From: Xestospongia bergquistia
Lineage: Eukaryota; Porifera; Demospongiae; Haplosclerida; Petrosiidae
Direction of reading: 5' to 3'
NCBI GenBank assembly: GCA_963965975.1
Contig: OZ014414.1
Location: forward strand, 6,671,501 to 6,735,500
DNA length: 64,000 nucleotides
The notes beneath the pieces are model-generated. The model had not been told where the DNA came from and did not search any database. It worked only from the letters and a program-made list of their open reading frames with translations. Of this stretch, positions 1 through 13,300 are shown in pieces; within the stretch, counting starts at the first letter, position 1, and every line of letters begins with the position of its first letter. The translations under genes were made by a program, and so were the position numbers.

Positions 1-1790
1 CAGTTGTAATTAGACATTATAAGGTTTAATTGTTTTAGTAATTATATAGATTGTGCATTTAATTTGAAAAACAACTTAAATATAGTTTATATACTAAGGT
101 AAATGCCTTTATTGAATTAACTACCTTATCCCTTTGTCAGCTTAATAATTCTAATATAATACAAACTTGCAGGCAAGTGCGCTTTCAGCCTCCATTTTGG
201 ATTTCCATCTATAAAAATTTATGTTTACTTTGACTTGCAGTCTTATCTGAGTAGCTCATAATTGCTATTGAAGATGAAGCTATATGTATCTTAGAGTAAC
301 TGCATTACCAACTGAAGTTTGGAAGTTATACTTCATCGGAAAAGATTAGATGTGACAGATGATAGGATTGAAGTGGATGTGAGGATGATTGAAGAAAGTA
401 TACTGCAAAAAAATAGTACTAAAAAGTATTATAATCCATTTTGCAGAGGAGGATTATTTTTGAGGTGCTACATAAGTGTTATTAGCTTACCTTTATACAA
501 AAGCATTTGTTATTTTTACCAGTGGAAAAATAACATTTAGTTAATGGTGTGATTTTGAAAGTAACAATGCTGAAATGGCAGAAAGCCCATAGACTACAAT
601 CCATAAACTGTAATCCCAATACTGTAAACTTTAAACATTTAGTTCTAAAGAGTTAACGTTAATCTAAGCTCCATTTCTGCCATTTCCACTATATTTCTGT
701 CTTTCTACTGCTTCCTCATGATTATAGGGGTCTGAATAGTCTCATAAGAGAACTGGAATAAAGGTCTCACCATATGTTATAAATGGGGAGGGATATTATA
801 ACTATGAACACCATTGTTTGTAAGTTTTTGTAAACAATAGTGATTAATAATATTAAAAAAAAGAATAAGTTTGAACTCTGTTTCCAGAACATACAATTAA
901 TTTGAATATCAATCAAGGAACTGTTAGTCATGCATTTCACTGTCTCAATGAGACTAGTATCTCCAATTCGCAAGTTTTTATAAGCTAAGTTTCATTCATA
1001 AAAAATAAGTCAAACTGCTAGTTTCAAGCAAAATTGCTCTACTTTTATCGTCTACTATTTTTTAGGGGAAACATTGTTAGTAAAAGAGGAGAAAATTATG
1101 TGATGAGAAATTTAAACAGAAAATAAAAGTAAGCGAGAAGACAAATTAAGAATAAACTTACTATTATATGAACACAAGTCTGTCTTTAATAACTTGATAA
1201 CTATCTAACTTCTTAAAATACTCTTCGTCTTGTTTTAATAAGTGTAGTTGCCTTATTGTAGTATTTTTATTAAGTGATGCACATATTGTTGTGATATCAT
1301 AATTGTTCAGTGAAGTATTGTTAAGATATAGTCTTTTCAGTGATGAAGTTGTTTGTATTAGATCTGCGATCTGCTATTGTACTGGTACTAACTTAAGTGA
1401 TCTGATGATTACCTCCGATGTTCAGTGTAGTCAACGTTTCATTTTTAGTAAGTTCTTCACAGATATATTGGACTTCATTATCAGTGATGTTACAGTTGTA
1501 GAGATGTAGATCTTTTAAAGTTGTATTACTTGATAACATAGTAGATAAGTGAGTCATATCTTCATCTGTGATGTCAGTAACATCATACAACACGAACTCT
1601 TTATGCATTTTATCATTAAAGAGACTATCACTGACTTGTTTGATACCACCAGTAAGTGAAGAGGACCACAGCACTAGTCTCTTTATTGTTTCAAGATTTT
1701 AGTATCTCTGATAATATGGATACACACTTACTGTCCAATGAAGTGTCCCATATATAAAGAGTCCTCGCTGTACACTTATTAAGATTGTTT
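1..1790. repeat. Segmental duplication, copy 1 (partner 44259-46087)
   Basis: The first 1.8 kb match 44259-46087 with scattered substitutions and small indels. The partner carries about 35 extra bases near 45025-45060. The left limit is the window edge, so the duplication may extend further. On the right the copies part in the LRR exon, just after the sequence AACTGCA. A 73-codon open frame at 319-540 is kept in both copies, but it begins at TTG and resembles nothing I recognise. Confidence 0.85.
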
Positions 1791-1956
1791 ATAATAACTG
1801 CAGTATTTTCAGGAGATGATGAGTTGAGATAAATACTCCATTCCTTTCCTGTTTGTTGTTCTTTTATTAATTTACTTATAACGTCTTCACTGTGTGTTAT
1901 ACTTGGTCTAGAGAGTGTAACAATTTAGTTGCTCCACTGAACACTTCCAGTGTCTC
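1164..1956 (-). pseudogene. LRR exon, copy A (broken)
   Basis: On the minus strand an acceptor (TTATAACAG) at 1957 opens an exon coding ribonuclease-inhibitor-type LRRs: recurring units like LSSNTTLKDLHLYNCNI and LNKNTTIR. It ends at a TAA at 1164-1166. Such repeats form a curved solenoid for ligand or partner binding, as in NLR-type receptors; that role is inferred, since no NACHT domain is visible. The copy is broken three times: a 2-base deletion near 1695 relative to copy D, a TCA-to-TAA nonsense change at 1390-1392, and a 7-base tandem duplication (GATCTGC twice) near 1361-1374. The short N-terminal part before the repeats also has an in-frame stop. Confidence 0.8.
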
Positions 1957-2096
1957 CTGTTATAAAACAGAGTTAGTATAATAGTAGAGTACACACATCA
2001 ATATCTCTTTATAAAGTTTGCTCACCAAGACAAATAAAAGTAGAAAATGATCTACTAACACAAGACAATATAATGTACAGAATTATAATATAGTTC

Positions 2097-2777
2097 ATAT
2101 AGATCAATATTACTGACTAACTAGAGCTTCTCTTTGAATCTTTTTTTTTGACAGAGAGTCTGTTATCGCTTCATAATAGCCGGGTAAGAAGCATACTCCA
2201 CGTGGAAAGTTACACGCGTTGGTTCAGCTACGGTTGCTACGTTTATATTCAGGAAGTAGGAGGGGTTGCAATGGGTCTATACAACACAAAACACCTCCTC
2301 GTCATAGTAATGGCAGTAGGGAATACGCATGCGCACACATTTTATAGCTTCATACAATCACACTTTTGATTAGTGAATTTGTAGATCGTTGAGAAAGAAG
2401 TATTCGGTTACTAGAACGTTGTAAGGTAAGTAAAATTGGACTAATAATTATGTTAATAATGGATAGTTTACAGATAATCTTAGTACACATATCGTACTAT
2501 AGACTGTAGACAAAGAATCAAACTTATCTCAAGCAATGAACCATTTAATACAAGTAAGTACATTTAATTAGTTTATTACTACTTATGAATAACTTTATAA
2601 ATTTTAATACTCTTCTTTGAGAAATTCTTTTGTCAATCCCCCTTTCAGTTCAGCATTAAACAGAAATAGTCTAAAAGGAAAATTTGGATATTATAGTATC
2701 AAGCTTCATGTTTTAGCAATAGTCACAGCAGTCAAGTTTATTACAAACTAGGGAATTCATATCGATTACCCAAGAAA
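2097..2777. other. No gene recognised
   Basis: AT-rich spacer between the LRR pseudogene and PSTK. A short GC-richer patch (about 2170-2340) has an open frame with no recognisable domain. The PSTK promoter should lie here, but no convincing element is visible. Confidence 0.5.
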
Positions 2778-5067
2778 ATGGCTGAACTGTAAGTCGAAAT
2801 GTTAAGTATTGTACGATTTCGTAAATCAAGTCTTAAATGTGAAATGCCATAGATATACTTTATAACATTTCCGTTACCTTTTCTGGGTCGACTCAGTAGT
2901 CAGTAGCTACCTCTGCTAGCAGAGGAGACACTGAAGATAGCCTAGTGGATTTGCCAAACTTTAGCTTTATTCTGTAATGTTACATTGCAATAATTGTAAA
3001 AAATTAATGCTGTAGTGAAACTAAGAAATGACTATGACTATAAATGCCAACAAGAAGTCCCTATTAACCATTTATGGTAATTAATCTTTTAGGTTAAGAT
3101 CTAACTAGGAGTTTAATCTCTTCATCAATAGATTTAGACCATAAACCAGCCTAAGCCATAACTGTAAACACAAGCCTGGTTCACAACTAAATATGGACTT
3201 CCTGCTGGTATATAGATACCATCTTAACACCAATTAATTACTATTCCACCATCATTTTGTAGTACTAGTGATGAGGAATGTTTAACTCCACAAGTCTGTA
3301 TTGTGCTGATATTTGGGATACCTGCCTCTGGAAAGACGTACATAGCAAGAGAACTTATAGCCAAGGAAATGCAATTCTTTGGAGCAAAGTATTGTGCCAT
3401 ACATGTTTGTATGGATGATTTTTATCCTAAAGACACAAGAGCTGAAGATAGATTTGTGTATGGTGAAAGGGAATGTGCTTGTGACCTTTAAATGTATTGT
3501 AGTTTGTTCCCTCCTAAATTGGTGCATGTAGACTAGCACAGTGGTATATACTGATTAAGTCTGTTGTTTAGTTTGAAATATTTTGACCTAGTGAGTATGT
3601 GTACACATTGATTATTTTATTCTATGTATGCAAACGTTGAAGGTGATATGAATATTAAATTTTCTTACTAGTTACATGCAATTGTTACAACGTTTGACAT
3701 TTCTCTTATTAATAATCAATAAATGTACTTTTATGTTTCACTGTAGAAATAGTCACTGTTCATCTAGTGAAGACTTCAACTGGAAAGAAACAAGAAGATT
3801 TGTCAAATCTTGTATTGAGGAATTTTTAAGTGGAAAGAGCCTTAGTAAATGTAATGATACCACTGCAAGAATATTTAGCTCTGTTCTACCTGTTCATCAA
3901 TCAGCAGTGGTGATTGTTGATGATAACCTACCATTAAGAAGCATGAGACATGAGTATTATCAAGTAGCTAAAAAATGTAATAGCAACAAATACATAACAG
4001 TTTGTTAAATATGGTATGATAGATTCATGTGGGTTCCTTTCAGTGTGTGTTCAATGCCAACTTGAAATTGCTCAAAAGCGCAACTCCCAGAGATCAAATC
4101 CAATTCCCTGTCATACTTTGGTTGCTATGGCAGCACAGCTTGAAATACCTGATGCCCAAAAGCATCACTGGGAAAAAAACAGTATGACAGTCGACAGTAG
4201 CTACTCTGAAGAAGACCCCAGATGGTTATGTGATACATGGTATAATAATATCAATACTATCTCAAGTTAATGCCAACATGGTTTATATTTGACAGTGGGG
4301 ATATAGTTGAATATTGTAATAGACTTCTACAACACCCTGAAACAACTGATATTAAAGACAAAAGCAAGGTCAGTTCAACTTTTGTATTGCAATTCAGTAA
4401 CATACAATGATGCTTCTCTTTGTAGACAGACGGACAAAGAGCAACATCTGAAAGTGTGCTCTATCAATGTGATCAGATTCTACGACAGTTAGTATCTAAG
4501 GAGATAAGGAAAGAAAAAGGTAATGCTTTTGAAGAGTTTTCAATATAATACAACTAATGCATATCCCAAGGCTTTGATTTGCGTGAGAAACCAGCACAAA
4601 CAAGTAAAATAGCTAAATTGCCCATAGCATTGCAATTCATGTTAAGGTGTATCTCTTCCTACCTTCACATGAATCTTGTACACACAGCATAAATGTTAAA
4701 GCTTATTACATGGGTTTCCAGATATTTTATAGAAAGTGTATTCTTATAATTAGTACTAGTTTTCAGGCAGTGAATGAAGTAAGCCCTTCACAGCAATCTA
4801 TATATACTTAGCTAACAGATATTACATTCTAAATCAGTAACATGGGTTGTCTGACAAGTTTTTATAGGAACATGTGACATACAGAATTTACAAGAGTTAG
4901 CTAAGAGAGCAAATCAAAGCAGAAGAGGTGTTTTAATTGAGCTGCGATCTGGTCATCTGCTAAGTGCAGATGTTCATCAGACATCTAGTGACAAGGAAAG
5001 TGTTTCTTTCCAAAACCTAGAAGAGAAGTTAATATTAAGATTTAATCAACTTTTCAATAAAATGTAA
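2778..5067 (+). CDS. PSTK: L-seryl-tRNA(Sec) kinase, seven exons
   Basis: PSTK phosphorylates Ser on tRNA(Sec), giving the Sep-tRNA that SepSecS converts to selenocysteinyl-tRNA. Model: exons 2778-2788, 3263-3457, 3747-3976, 4023-4224, 4296-4368, 4426-4519, 4868-5067. All introns are GT-AG, phases agree, and the frame stays open for 334 residues (human PSTK is about 348). Visible features are a P-loop GIPASGKT (about residues 22-29), an MDDFYP stretch after the following strand, the family block VIVDDNLPLRSMRHEYYQ, the block LEIAQKRNSQR, and HHWEKNSMTV. The C-terminal part (RQLVSKEIRKEK, then a stop after NQLFNKM) matches the family's all-alpha tRNA-binding end. The tiny first exon (Met-Ala-Glu-Leu, AAAATGG context, GTAAGT donor) is the least certain. 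No frame break seen; likely functional. Confidence 0.9.
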
Positions 5068-6370
5068 TAAAACCATTTTGCAACATCCATATTATGACAA
5101 CTTTGCAGTCAGATATTCCAAACATTAGTCCTTTAACAGGTAACCTGGTTGATACTGCACACAAGTTTGACTGTTGACACCAGTAGTTGATAAGATGCCC
5201 AGCATAGTGGACGAGTACTGTAACACAGGATTTGGCCTAACATTGTGACTATCACCAAGAGTGGTGTATTTAAAGATGTGAATTTTTTCACTAGGCATAG
5301 CCAGAAAAGGAGTTAGTACCAACTTCAAATTTTTTAATGTCACTTAACCATCTGAGTTCGATTTTTACTAACTTTAGTTATTGACTCTAATATGTTTTAT
5401 TTATATAAGCTTCAAAGAGGCAGTATTATGGAGAACACCCAACGTGTTAACAAACCAACAATTTAACAATTATTATCAATGTAAGTAAACCTTTCACTAC
5501 TAGACATCTTTGTGATTATGACATCAAGATATTTATATGAACAGGTTGAATTTTGTTCAAAGCTTACACTAATAAGGGAGTTATTAGCTAAAAATTGCTT
5601 TGGTTAGCCTGGGATTACCATACATTATTAAGTAGTTTACTTATTTGCTGGACATACACTACAAGCAAACAGTAGTCATCATATTGGGTAGCCTCAAACA
5701 ATTAAACAGTCTTGTACCCAATGGAATTACTTTTTATGTACCATCAATATTTAGATAATTGGTCCCCTTTAAACTCTCCACCAGCAATCATCCTTCCACT
5801 TCATACTATTCTGTCTTTCACAGACAGGCTCCATTAATTACTAACAAATTGTTTTATGTAAAAACTGTCCATGGAAGGCAAAAGTTAAAAAGTCAATTTG
5901 TTTAAAAAGTTTTGAAGTTATTGCAAATTTTGCTTACCTCAACTGTGCCAGAATGCCAATTGCAAACAAACTAAAATGACTACAGAAACTGTGGTGAATT
6001 TTTTGCACTTTAATGCTTCATTTTATTTATATTGTTTACTATAGTCTGCATTATTATTATCAGTAGTAGTAGTATTGTACATTTTGAGTTGTCATATTAT
6101 CTAATTGGTCTCGTGATCATAATCCTTTCTTCATCTCTACAGTCTACACTACGTTCTATTCTTTATTATAACATTATCCATTGAAAGCTGTCTAATCATA
6201 TACTCACAACAGAATCTCATCCAAGCTACAACAAATAGCAACAACGTAACAAAGGCCATAAAATCATGCTAGCTAAGAAGGTCCACACTGTTTCAAGTCC
6301 TTTGAGGCCATAATATTTCAAGCTTAGTCACAAGGGTCCTTAAAGTTGGTGATAACAGTTCTAGAATTTG
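5068..6370. other. No gene recognised
   Basis: AT-rich spacer after PSTK. Open frames here are short and lack splice or domain support. A (TCAGTAG)-like stretch near 6060-6075 is the only simple repeat noted. Confidence 0.5.
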
Positions 6371-6379
6371 AATTTCTTT

Positions 6380-7000
6380 ATAAACCACGGTATGTTGGTG
6401 TTAATATAACATGGTTCATCTAACACTTCACATTGTTGTTCATCCCATTAGATGTCATCAGGATACAGGACACTACTCACATTTACCAGCTCTTCCTGAC
6501 TCACTGTAGCAGTCACTGCCAAAAAATCTTGGTATATCTGTGCTATAGCTTCCAGAATTATATAAGACATACATGCATGTTTAAGAGGATTATTGTCGAT
6601 ATGTAGTAAACACACCATCGCCATAATATTATCAATATTTGGATTATCAACAGAAAATCCACTTCACAAATCTTGTACAAACCATCTGGTGACACATAAT
6701 GATGTTTTCTCACTCATCAATATACTTTGTTCTAAGTAGTTTCATGCATATTATCAAGAATACTGAAATCTGACTACTAGCTAATGAAGATGGTCAACTG
6801 CATAGACTATAGCTAGTCTTATTATTTTCTTTTATTGTTTGTCCAGATGGACATACAGCATTAGGCACACTCATGTTGACGTAGCACAATTGCATCCAGG
6901 CTCCTTTTAATCACATCTACAGTTACTACCCTCCACTTCACAGTAGACTGTTATAAGAGAATCATTACACTGCAAAATTTAGGTGGGCTAACCTGCAAAA
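6380..7000 (-). pseudogene. Degenerate fibrinogen-like copy
   Basis: Read on the minus strand, pieces match the 52195-53379 gene in order: SLITVYCEVEGSNC near 6905-6960, then (after a frame change) WMQLCYVNMSVPNAVCPSG near 6850-6905. A distant match to the C-terminal WDGQQC/CCTN region lies near 6390-6440. Several stops and frameshifts interrupt it. It is the most diverged of five copies in the window, hence the oldest. Identification rests on short blocks, so the limits are approximate. Confidence 0.6.
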
Positions 7001-7015
7001 TTTAGGTGGGCTAAC
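6970..7015. repeat. 23-bp tandem duplication
   Basis: CTGCAAAATTTAGGTGGGC plus TAAC occurs twice in perfect tandem, inside the decayed fibrinogen-like copy. Confidence 0.95.
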
Positions 7016-7639
7016 ATCAAGGTGGAATACTCACACCAATTTCATTTTCCACTATGGTGGTAATGATTGTGCCACTGCATAAATGATATATAGGTGGTAA
7101 TTGCTTCAATTACCAATGGAGATGTGACATGACTGCAGTTTACCTTTTTGTGTGTTCATTTTCTAAACTGTGTGAATTGGCAAGCTAAGTGTTAACATAA
7201 TTATAGATCGGATAATATGTAATTTTGACTTTCAGCTTTCACAGTAGTGTTGATGAGGTTTGATATCTAAAGCTTGAAAGTTGTAAGTAAATGAAGAACT
7301 CTGTTTGAGAGGATAATAATCAGTAGTAACAATCAAAGAAGTTGAACGTTATATTACTTTCACAGCTAGTTTACGAGTGTCATTACCATTGATAAATATC
7401 ACTATTGTTTGTTTATACCTAATTACTCATCATGTCAGAAAAGTGTAAGGCAATATTACAATTTCGAATAATTTTTATCAATGAAATATCATAATAATTG
7501 TCAAATTAATTTTAATATATGAATATATGCAATAATCGTACTATAATTATAAAATAACTTGAAGAACTAAATATTACCAATTGTAAACAACTAAGCTATA
7601 TAATATTATAATCAGAAATGCAATCCTTTTTTGTGTCAG

Positions 7640-9149
7640 AACTATATTCTTGATGATGAAACCAACTATGATGAACACTCTCTATTATTTCCATGTTTGA
7701 CAATAGTAAGTGAAGTTATAAATAATGCCAAAAATATTTTTGTGGGTTTTGTTGCAGAAAGAACAAGTTTTCACTGTGAGAGAAACTAATGTCTCTGGAG
7801 AGTCAGTTAGCTCCCCTCCTTCAAAGAAATTGAAACTTGAATTGACAAAATCTCTACCTGATCCTTTTCCTTTTTCTGACAATTTAACTCCAGAGATTAG
7901 TTTAGCAATGAGAAATCAGATGACGCCTCCAAGAGTCCTTGACAAAATTATAATAGCTGTTGCAAGAGCAGTGTTTGCTTTGAAAATGTACTCAACTTCA
8001 ATGGAATTGGAATGGGTGTCCATACAAGCATTTGAAAGATGGGTGTTTTTACGAGCAACATATGGTTCACCATTTGTAAGTTTTTTTTATTTATTTCATT
8101 TTATCTGCATTCAACTTAATTACTAGGGCCATATACTTTCTGGGCTCAAAAGCTGTTTTAAGGAATTTCGTAGAACACCACGTAATATGAAACGTGTCAA
8201 AGTTTCTAGTACAAACAAGGAAAACTACCTAACTCCTGTTGATGATGATGATGGTGAAGACAGTGTGTCACATCAACATCATATCAAAGTTATGTCTGCT
8301 GAAAACTTTTTTTGAGTAAACCAAATGAATCCATTGTTGATAAACTAATGAAAGTCACCTTTAAGCAACGGAGGCATGATATAAAGCACTAGTACTGTTA
8401 TTAAAATATTTGCTGGACACATTTCCCTCTTTCCACCATTACAGTCAAATATATTTTATAAGATCTATCCATAATATTTCTTTCCTAGTTAATCGCAGAA
8501 CTAGGCCGAATTCTTTCAAAGCCCAACATTCTTATTTCAGCCAGAGATTCATGGGCTTCATGGGTTCCCAAAGTTATTTCTTTTTCTAAGAAAGTATGTA
8601 ATAGTAAAGATGTTAAGGATTTAATACTACAGTTGAATCAAGAGGATAAATCTCTAGGTATGTTGTTTCATTATTGAATTGATACAAACATGAAAAAAGG
8701 TTTAATAACCATGTAATGGATGAATAAACAATTGGTTTTTTTTCAGATGCTGTATACAAGTACACATTACCCTTACTACTATTGGCAATTCGAGATGGAA
8801 AGCAAAGGACTGAAGTAGAGAATGCTGTTGTATTTGTTCCAGTGAGTCAAGTAAACTTGTAAATTTCATGTACAATGTAATGGCTTTCCTTTATAAACAA
8901 AAACAGTCAATCTTAATGTACAGTTTAATTTCATAATAATGATTATTATGATTTTTAATTCTTTGTCAACAGGAATCAGTTGATATTAATGGCATTGTTA
9001 CACATGTCAGTCTGCCTACTCCAACTGTGCTCATCCAAGATGCAGCTGCTATTCTAGTTGTAGAACGCCAAATTATATGCAATATGCCAGTCAAAAAGGT
9101 TCCTTTAGGTCTAATGGCAGCATTTTATGTGTTTAATATGGAATATTAA
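7640..9149 (+). CDS. Uncharacterised multi-exon gene (5' end not found)
   Basis: Exons inferred from GT-AG sites and phase: 7640-7705, 7758-8075, 8127 to about 8390, 8489-8657, 8747-8841, 8973-9149. All except the third join in frame. Exon 2 has an acidic/Ser-Pro N-terminal part with a basic KKLKLE patch, then a helical region (RVLDKIIIAVARAVFALK). The last exon ends VPLGLMAAFYVFNMEY and stop. I recall similar endings in uncharacterised sponge and fish proteins, but know no function. Exon 3 meets TGA at 8313-8315 right after a run of seven T; one more T would keep the frame open through LSKPNESIVDKLMK, so this is either an assembly homopolymer error or a real frameshift. No start codon in phase was found upstream of 7640; ATGTCAGAAAAG near 7431 is followed by a donor but has the wrong phase. 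Confidence 0.6.
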
Positions 9150-9461
9150 AGAGGTGTACTACAAGACCATTGAAGATCTGAAAGCTGTAACTGAAGTTTC
9201 AACTAGTAAGTCACATCACCAGTGCTACATCCTACAGAAGTATGAAGTGCTTATGTGTGGTGATGTTGAGAAGGTTATCAAGAAGCAAAGTCACCATAAG
9301 AGTACTATGCCACAATAGAAGACACCTATGACATAATTAGCAAAGCCCACATAGCCACTGGCTATGGTGGTCATGACAGGATGCTGAAACATTTTGGGCA
9401 AAAGTGTGCTAATATCACAACAGAAGCTGTTGAATTATTAAAGAGTATGACAAATGAATAA
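9150..9461 (+). pseudogene. KRBA2/Ginger-type integrase remnant
   Basis: Just after the previous stop, two frames read SKSHHQCYILQKYEVLMCGD and then EDTYDIISKAHIATGYGG, HDRMLKHFGQKCANIT. This order (YxLL..YEVL.CGDVE, then THxATGHGGRDRM) is what I recall from the region before the zinc-binding part of KRBA2-like integrases, domesticated from Ginger-type DNA transposons. A frameshift near 9310 separates the two blocks and no catalytic DDE core follows. It may be a short decayed fragment that supplies the 3' UTR of the upstream gene. Confidence 0.55.
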
Positions 9462-10267
9462 AGTTTAAAATTTGAATAACTGATTTTGTGAAAAAACTGG
9501 ATTATTATTTCAGTAATAACACCAAATCCCTAGATATTTTAGTGAATTCATGAAATCCCTAAGTAAAACAGTCATTTCTACTGTAGGTTTTATGGATTTC
9601 GTGAAATTCCTACTTTAACAATCTTACTGTAACATATATAAAACAGAGGAAAACTTTTGCAAGTCCATTGACTCTCATATCGGCCACTTCTATAGGTAAA
9701 GAAATTTCAAAAGCATTATTGAAAAAGGGCTTGCTTCAGCATGCAAAGAATATTGTATTCTATCACTGTTTTCTCCATAAATCAATCTATCTCATAACAT
9801 GTCATTAATTTGATTGTGAAAATCACAGCATTCTACAAATTGTCTCAGAGACACTACAAAGTAGATATACCTTCCTCTGAATGATAATAATGTAGTTTCA
9901 AAGTGATGGTTAAATTACTCGACATGAGTAACACTATTTTGAAATAAGAAAGTTTAGTGGACAAAAAAAGAGTGGTGAAATTTCAAATTTGCTCGTAGTT
10001 CAACATCTACAAATACTAAGCAGCATAGAACATTTCATTAGCCATAAGATAGTTTTCTAAATGCTCAACATAAGACCTCCAAGCAGTCCTCCTAATTGGC
10101 CTGAAACTTTCTAAAACTATCTGTTGTTTCTTATCTATGTAGTCTGATAACCCTCTTTATGTCATATAATGAGAAGAAACATTTTTTTAAAAAACAAATG
10201 GGCTTACAGAGCTTAGTATAGCAGTACAAACAATATACAGATTAACAAATAGTATTGTTATTTAACA

Positions 10268-10300
<33 letters not shown>

Positions 10301-13300
10301 CATTGTTTAGTCAATAGCCCAATTGTCTAAAACCAGGTTTGTCCATCTGTTCAACAGATGGACAAACCTGTCATAACAGGTTTGTCATCAGTCTCATCAA
10401 CTTAGTTGTTAAAGGAAAAAACAATATTGTGTGCAGATTGACAAACAAGTCATTAAAACCAGTTTGTCAAGTCAACATTGTGACAAACCATTTATAGAAA
10501 AACAGTTTGTCAAATCAAAATAAATGTACACATATATACTACTTACATGTACTTGTAAAGGGTACAATCTTTCCAGCAAGTACTTCAGCAGCTATAAATC
10601 ATTGTGAATACAAAGTGACTTGTATAGTGAGAGGATAATCTTGTTCTTTTTAGGTCTGATCATAGCCTTAAAACTGTAAAAATTGAATATGTTAACAATA
10701 TCAGTAAACAAAGAACAACAAGACAGTCAGATTTGTATTAGAATTCTAATCAAGGATATTCAAGTGTTCATTAGTTATAAGTGAATCATGACAATTGATT
10801 TACAGAGACAGTGAATCACAGAAAGATATATAAATGATGATATTTATAAATAATATATACTGCATGTTGAAATCCTTATCTACTTCAATGTCATTTGTAG
10901 TGGCCTTAAATATCACTTTTCTTTTCTCTTATGATGCATCAAAGCTCAAATATTTTAAAAGACTATACAATGTCAAACATTCAATTATTACACATATATA
11001 ATTATATTTTAGTTATCTCTTTCATACATACTTTCCTTTTCAACAGCTCTATTGCGAACTAGTATCATTTTACTGCATCCTAACAACTACTTCTACTTCT
11101 TGGACTCAAAGTACCTTGCTTACAATAATAGTCGTTGGCGGGGTGGACAAAACTAAACGGAGTTCCGTTTTCCCTAGTATCCAAACTGAACTCTAATTTA
11201 AATTTGCATTCTAAATTTAGTTATTTATGACTCATCCTCTGTATTGTCTATTGATTTAATTATATAGTAATTACTTTCAAATTATTGAATAAAAACAAAC
11301 TCTCAAATTCAGTTATTCATACTAATAACTTTATTTTTGAAAGCAACTAATCATTCACTATATTAGTAACAGCCACAAACTTCTAAAGGCCACTGCCTTT
11401 CCCAATGAAATTGCAAATTTTATTTTTTTTCATTGACAACAGACCCAGTCTCATTTCAAAATATGAGTGGTCACTACTTGAGACATACCTTTAGCTTTAA
11501 AATCCAACATAAAATGCTTAACTTTCATGATTGTAGCTCAAATATTAAAGTCATATTTTACTGTATTATGGTAATAAAGAACCATAATATAAATAGATAG
11601 ATTAAAATGTAATAGTCTATAATCATATAATAACAGCAGTGGCCTAATCATATCTGTGTTATGTATGTTAGTGCCCAAGATTATTGTAAGCTAACTCTTA
11701 GTCACTTAAAGAATTGTATCTTGATATAATATTCTTCTTATATGTTGTATCCAAGATGATGTAATGATAATTACATGGACATGTATATTGTGTGTATATG
11801 TGACATTGAGTTCAAACATAGCTTATGTTAGTACTTATTAAATAAATTATTAGATATATATAATATTCCATTGACATATATTATATGCACCATGCAGAGT
11901 TTGTTAATATCTTGTATTGTGTTAGTATTATCAAGATATATAGTAATGAAGTTCAAAGAAACAAATGGACATTGAGAAATCTATGCTCTACTCTCAGACC
12001 ATTTTATCATATTAATGTAGACTGTTATATAGCAAGCATAATAAATTATATATAATATATTATTATATTTTTTACATTATACATTACCCAGTATTAATAC
12101 TTTAGGATGCAGTATTATAGTGTTACTGACATCAGGCTTTATTACAGGTACACACATACATGTAAAATTGTTATTCACAGTTAAAGTTCAAGTTAGGTAA
12201 TGATATTATATTACTATCATCACATCTCTTCCATCTAACTTTCATATTCCACTTGTAAATTATTGCTAGCACTACCTAATAACTTTATTGGAATATATAT
12301 ATGTCAATGAGAACACTAAAATTAAAGGAAATATTTCTTTCCTTGTTAAGAAAATTGAAAGTGAAAGATATCAATAAAGGCATGACAATATACAAAATAA
12401 CTTTAAAATGTTCTTCCTGTTATCTTCTCTAGATTTATATACCCTGGATTCTATAACTACAGTCTTATTAAAACAGCAAACAATATCCTAAATAAAAGTT
12501 CCCCATGTACTATCACTTTTGTAATATAAGGAATATAATATTATAGTTAGTGTTAATCAAGCAATGCATTAATTTTTTGTGGTGCTTCATAAATTGTGAT
12601 CACATTCTGACTTAGTTTACAGGTAATTTCTGGAACTACAGAGAATACATCAATAAAAATGATACCAATAATTTAGTCATTGTTTTGAAAACAATTTAAT
12701 TATAAACAAAATTAGCATTTTGTCATTTCTTTACTATTTCGAGATTTCTCACACTACAAGTGTACTAATTTGTATAAATGATGCAAGTTAGACAAAAAAT
12801 AATGTACAAATTTGTACACTTAACCTGATCTGCAAAAAGGAATTTTGTGTTGCACACGAAACAAGTTTTATATTCATATTATAGAATAAAGCTATTATAA
12901 ATAAAGATATGGTATATATTATATCATTTCTTTTTCTCTCATTACAGACTGCTTTCATCAATGGTACTGAATATATTATTATTGATGATAAGGTATATAA
13001 GTCACTTGATTCTTCAACAATGTCAGTTTCAATTGAACACTATGTAACATTGTTATATTATTATGTATTTTGTACCTATGATGTCATAATTTGTAATGTT
13101 CTTCTGTAATGCTGTAATGTTATTAATATTTATTTAACTTTAAAAATTAATATTAAAATAATTTAGTCAATGGAAGTACATAGATTCACTAAAATTCTGA
13201 CAGCTGTAGAAATAATTAACAATCACAGAAAATTCCATAAATAAAGAGTTTTTTAGACACACACCATCTCGTCCTCTATTCAACTTACAATCTCCACCTA

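Noticed and set aside
319-540. 73-codon open frame kept at 319-540 and 44577-44798
   Set aside because: It starts at TTG, has no splice or domain support, and is shared only because the two loci are recent duplicates.
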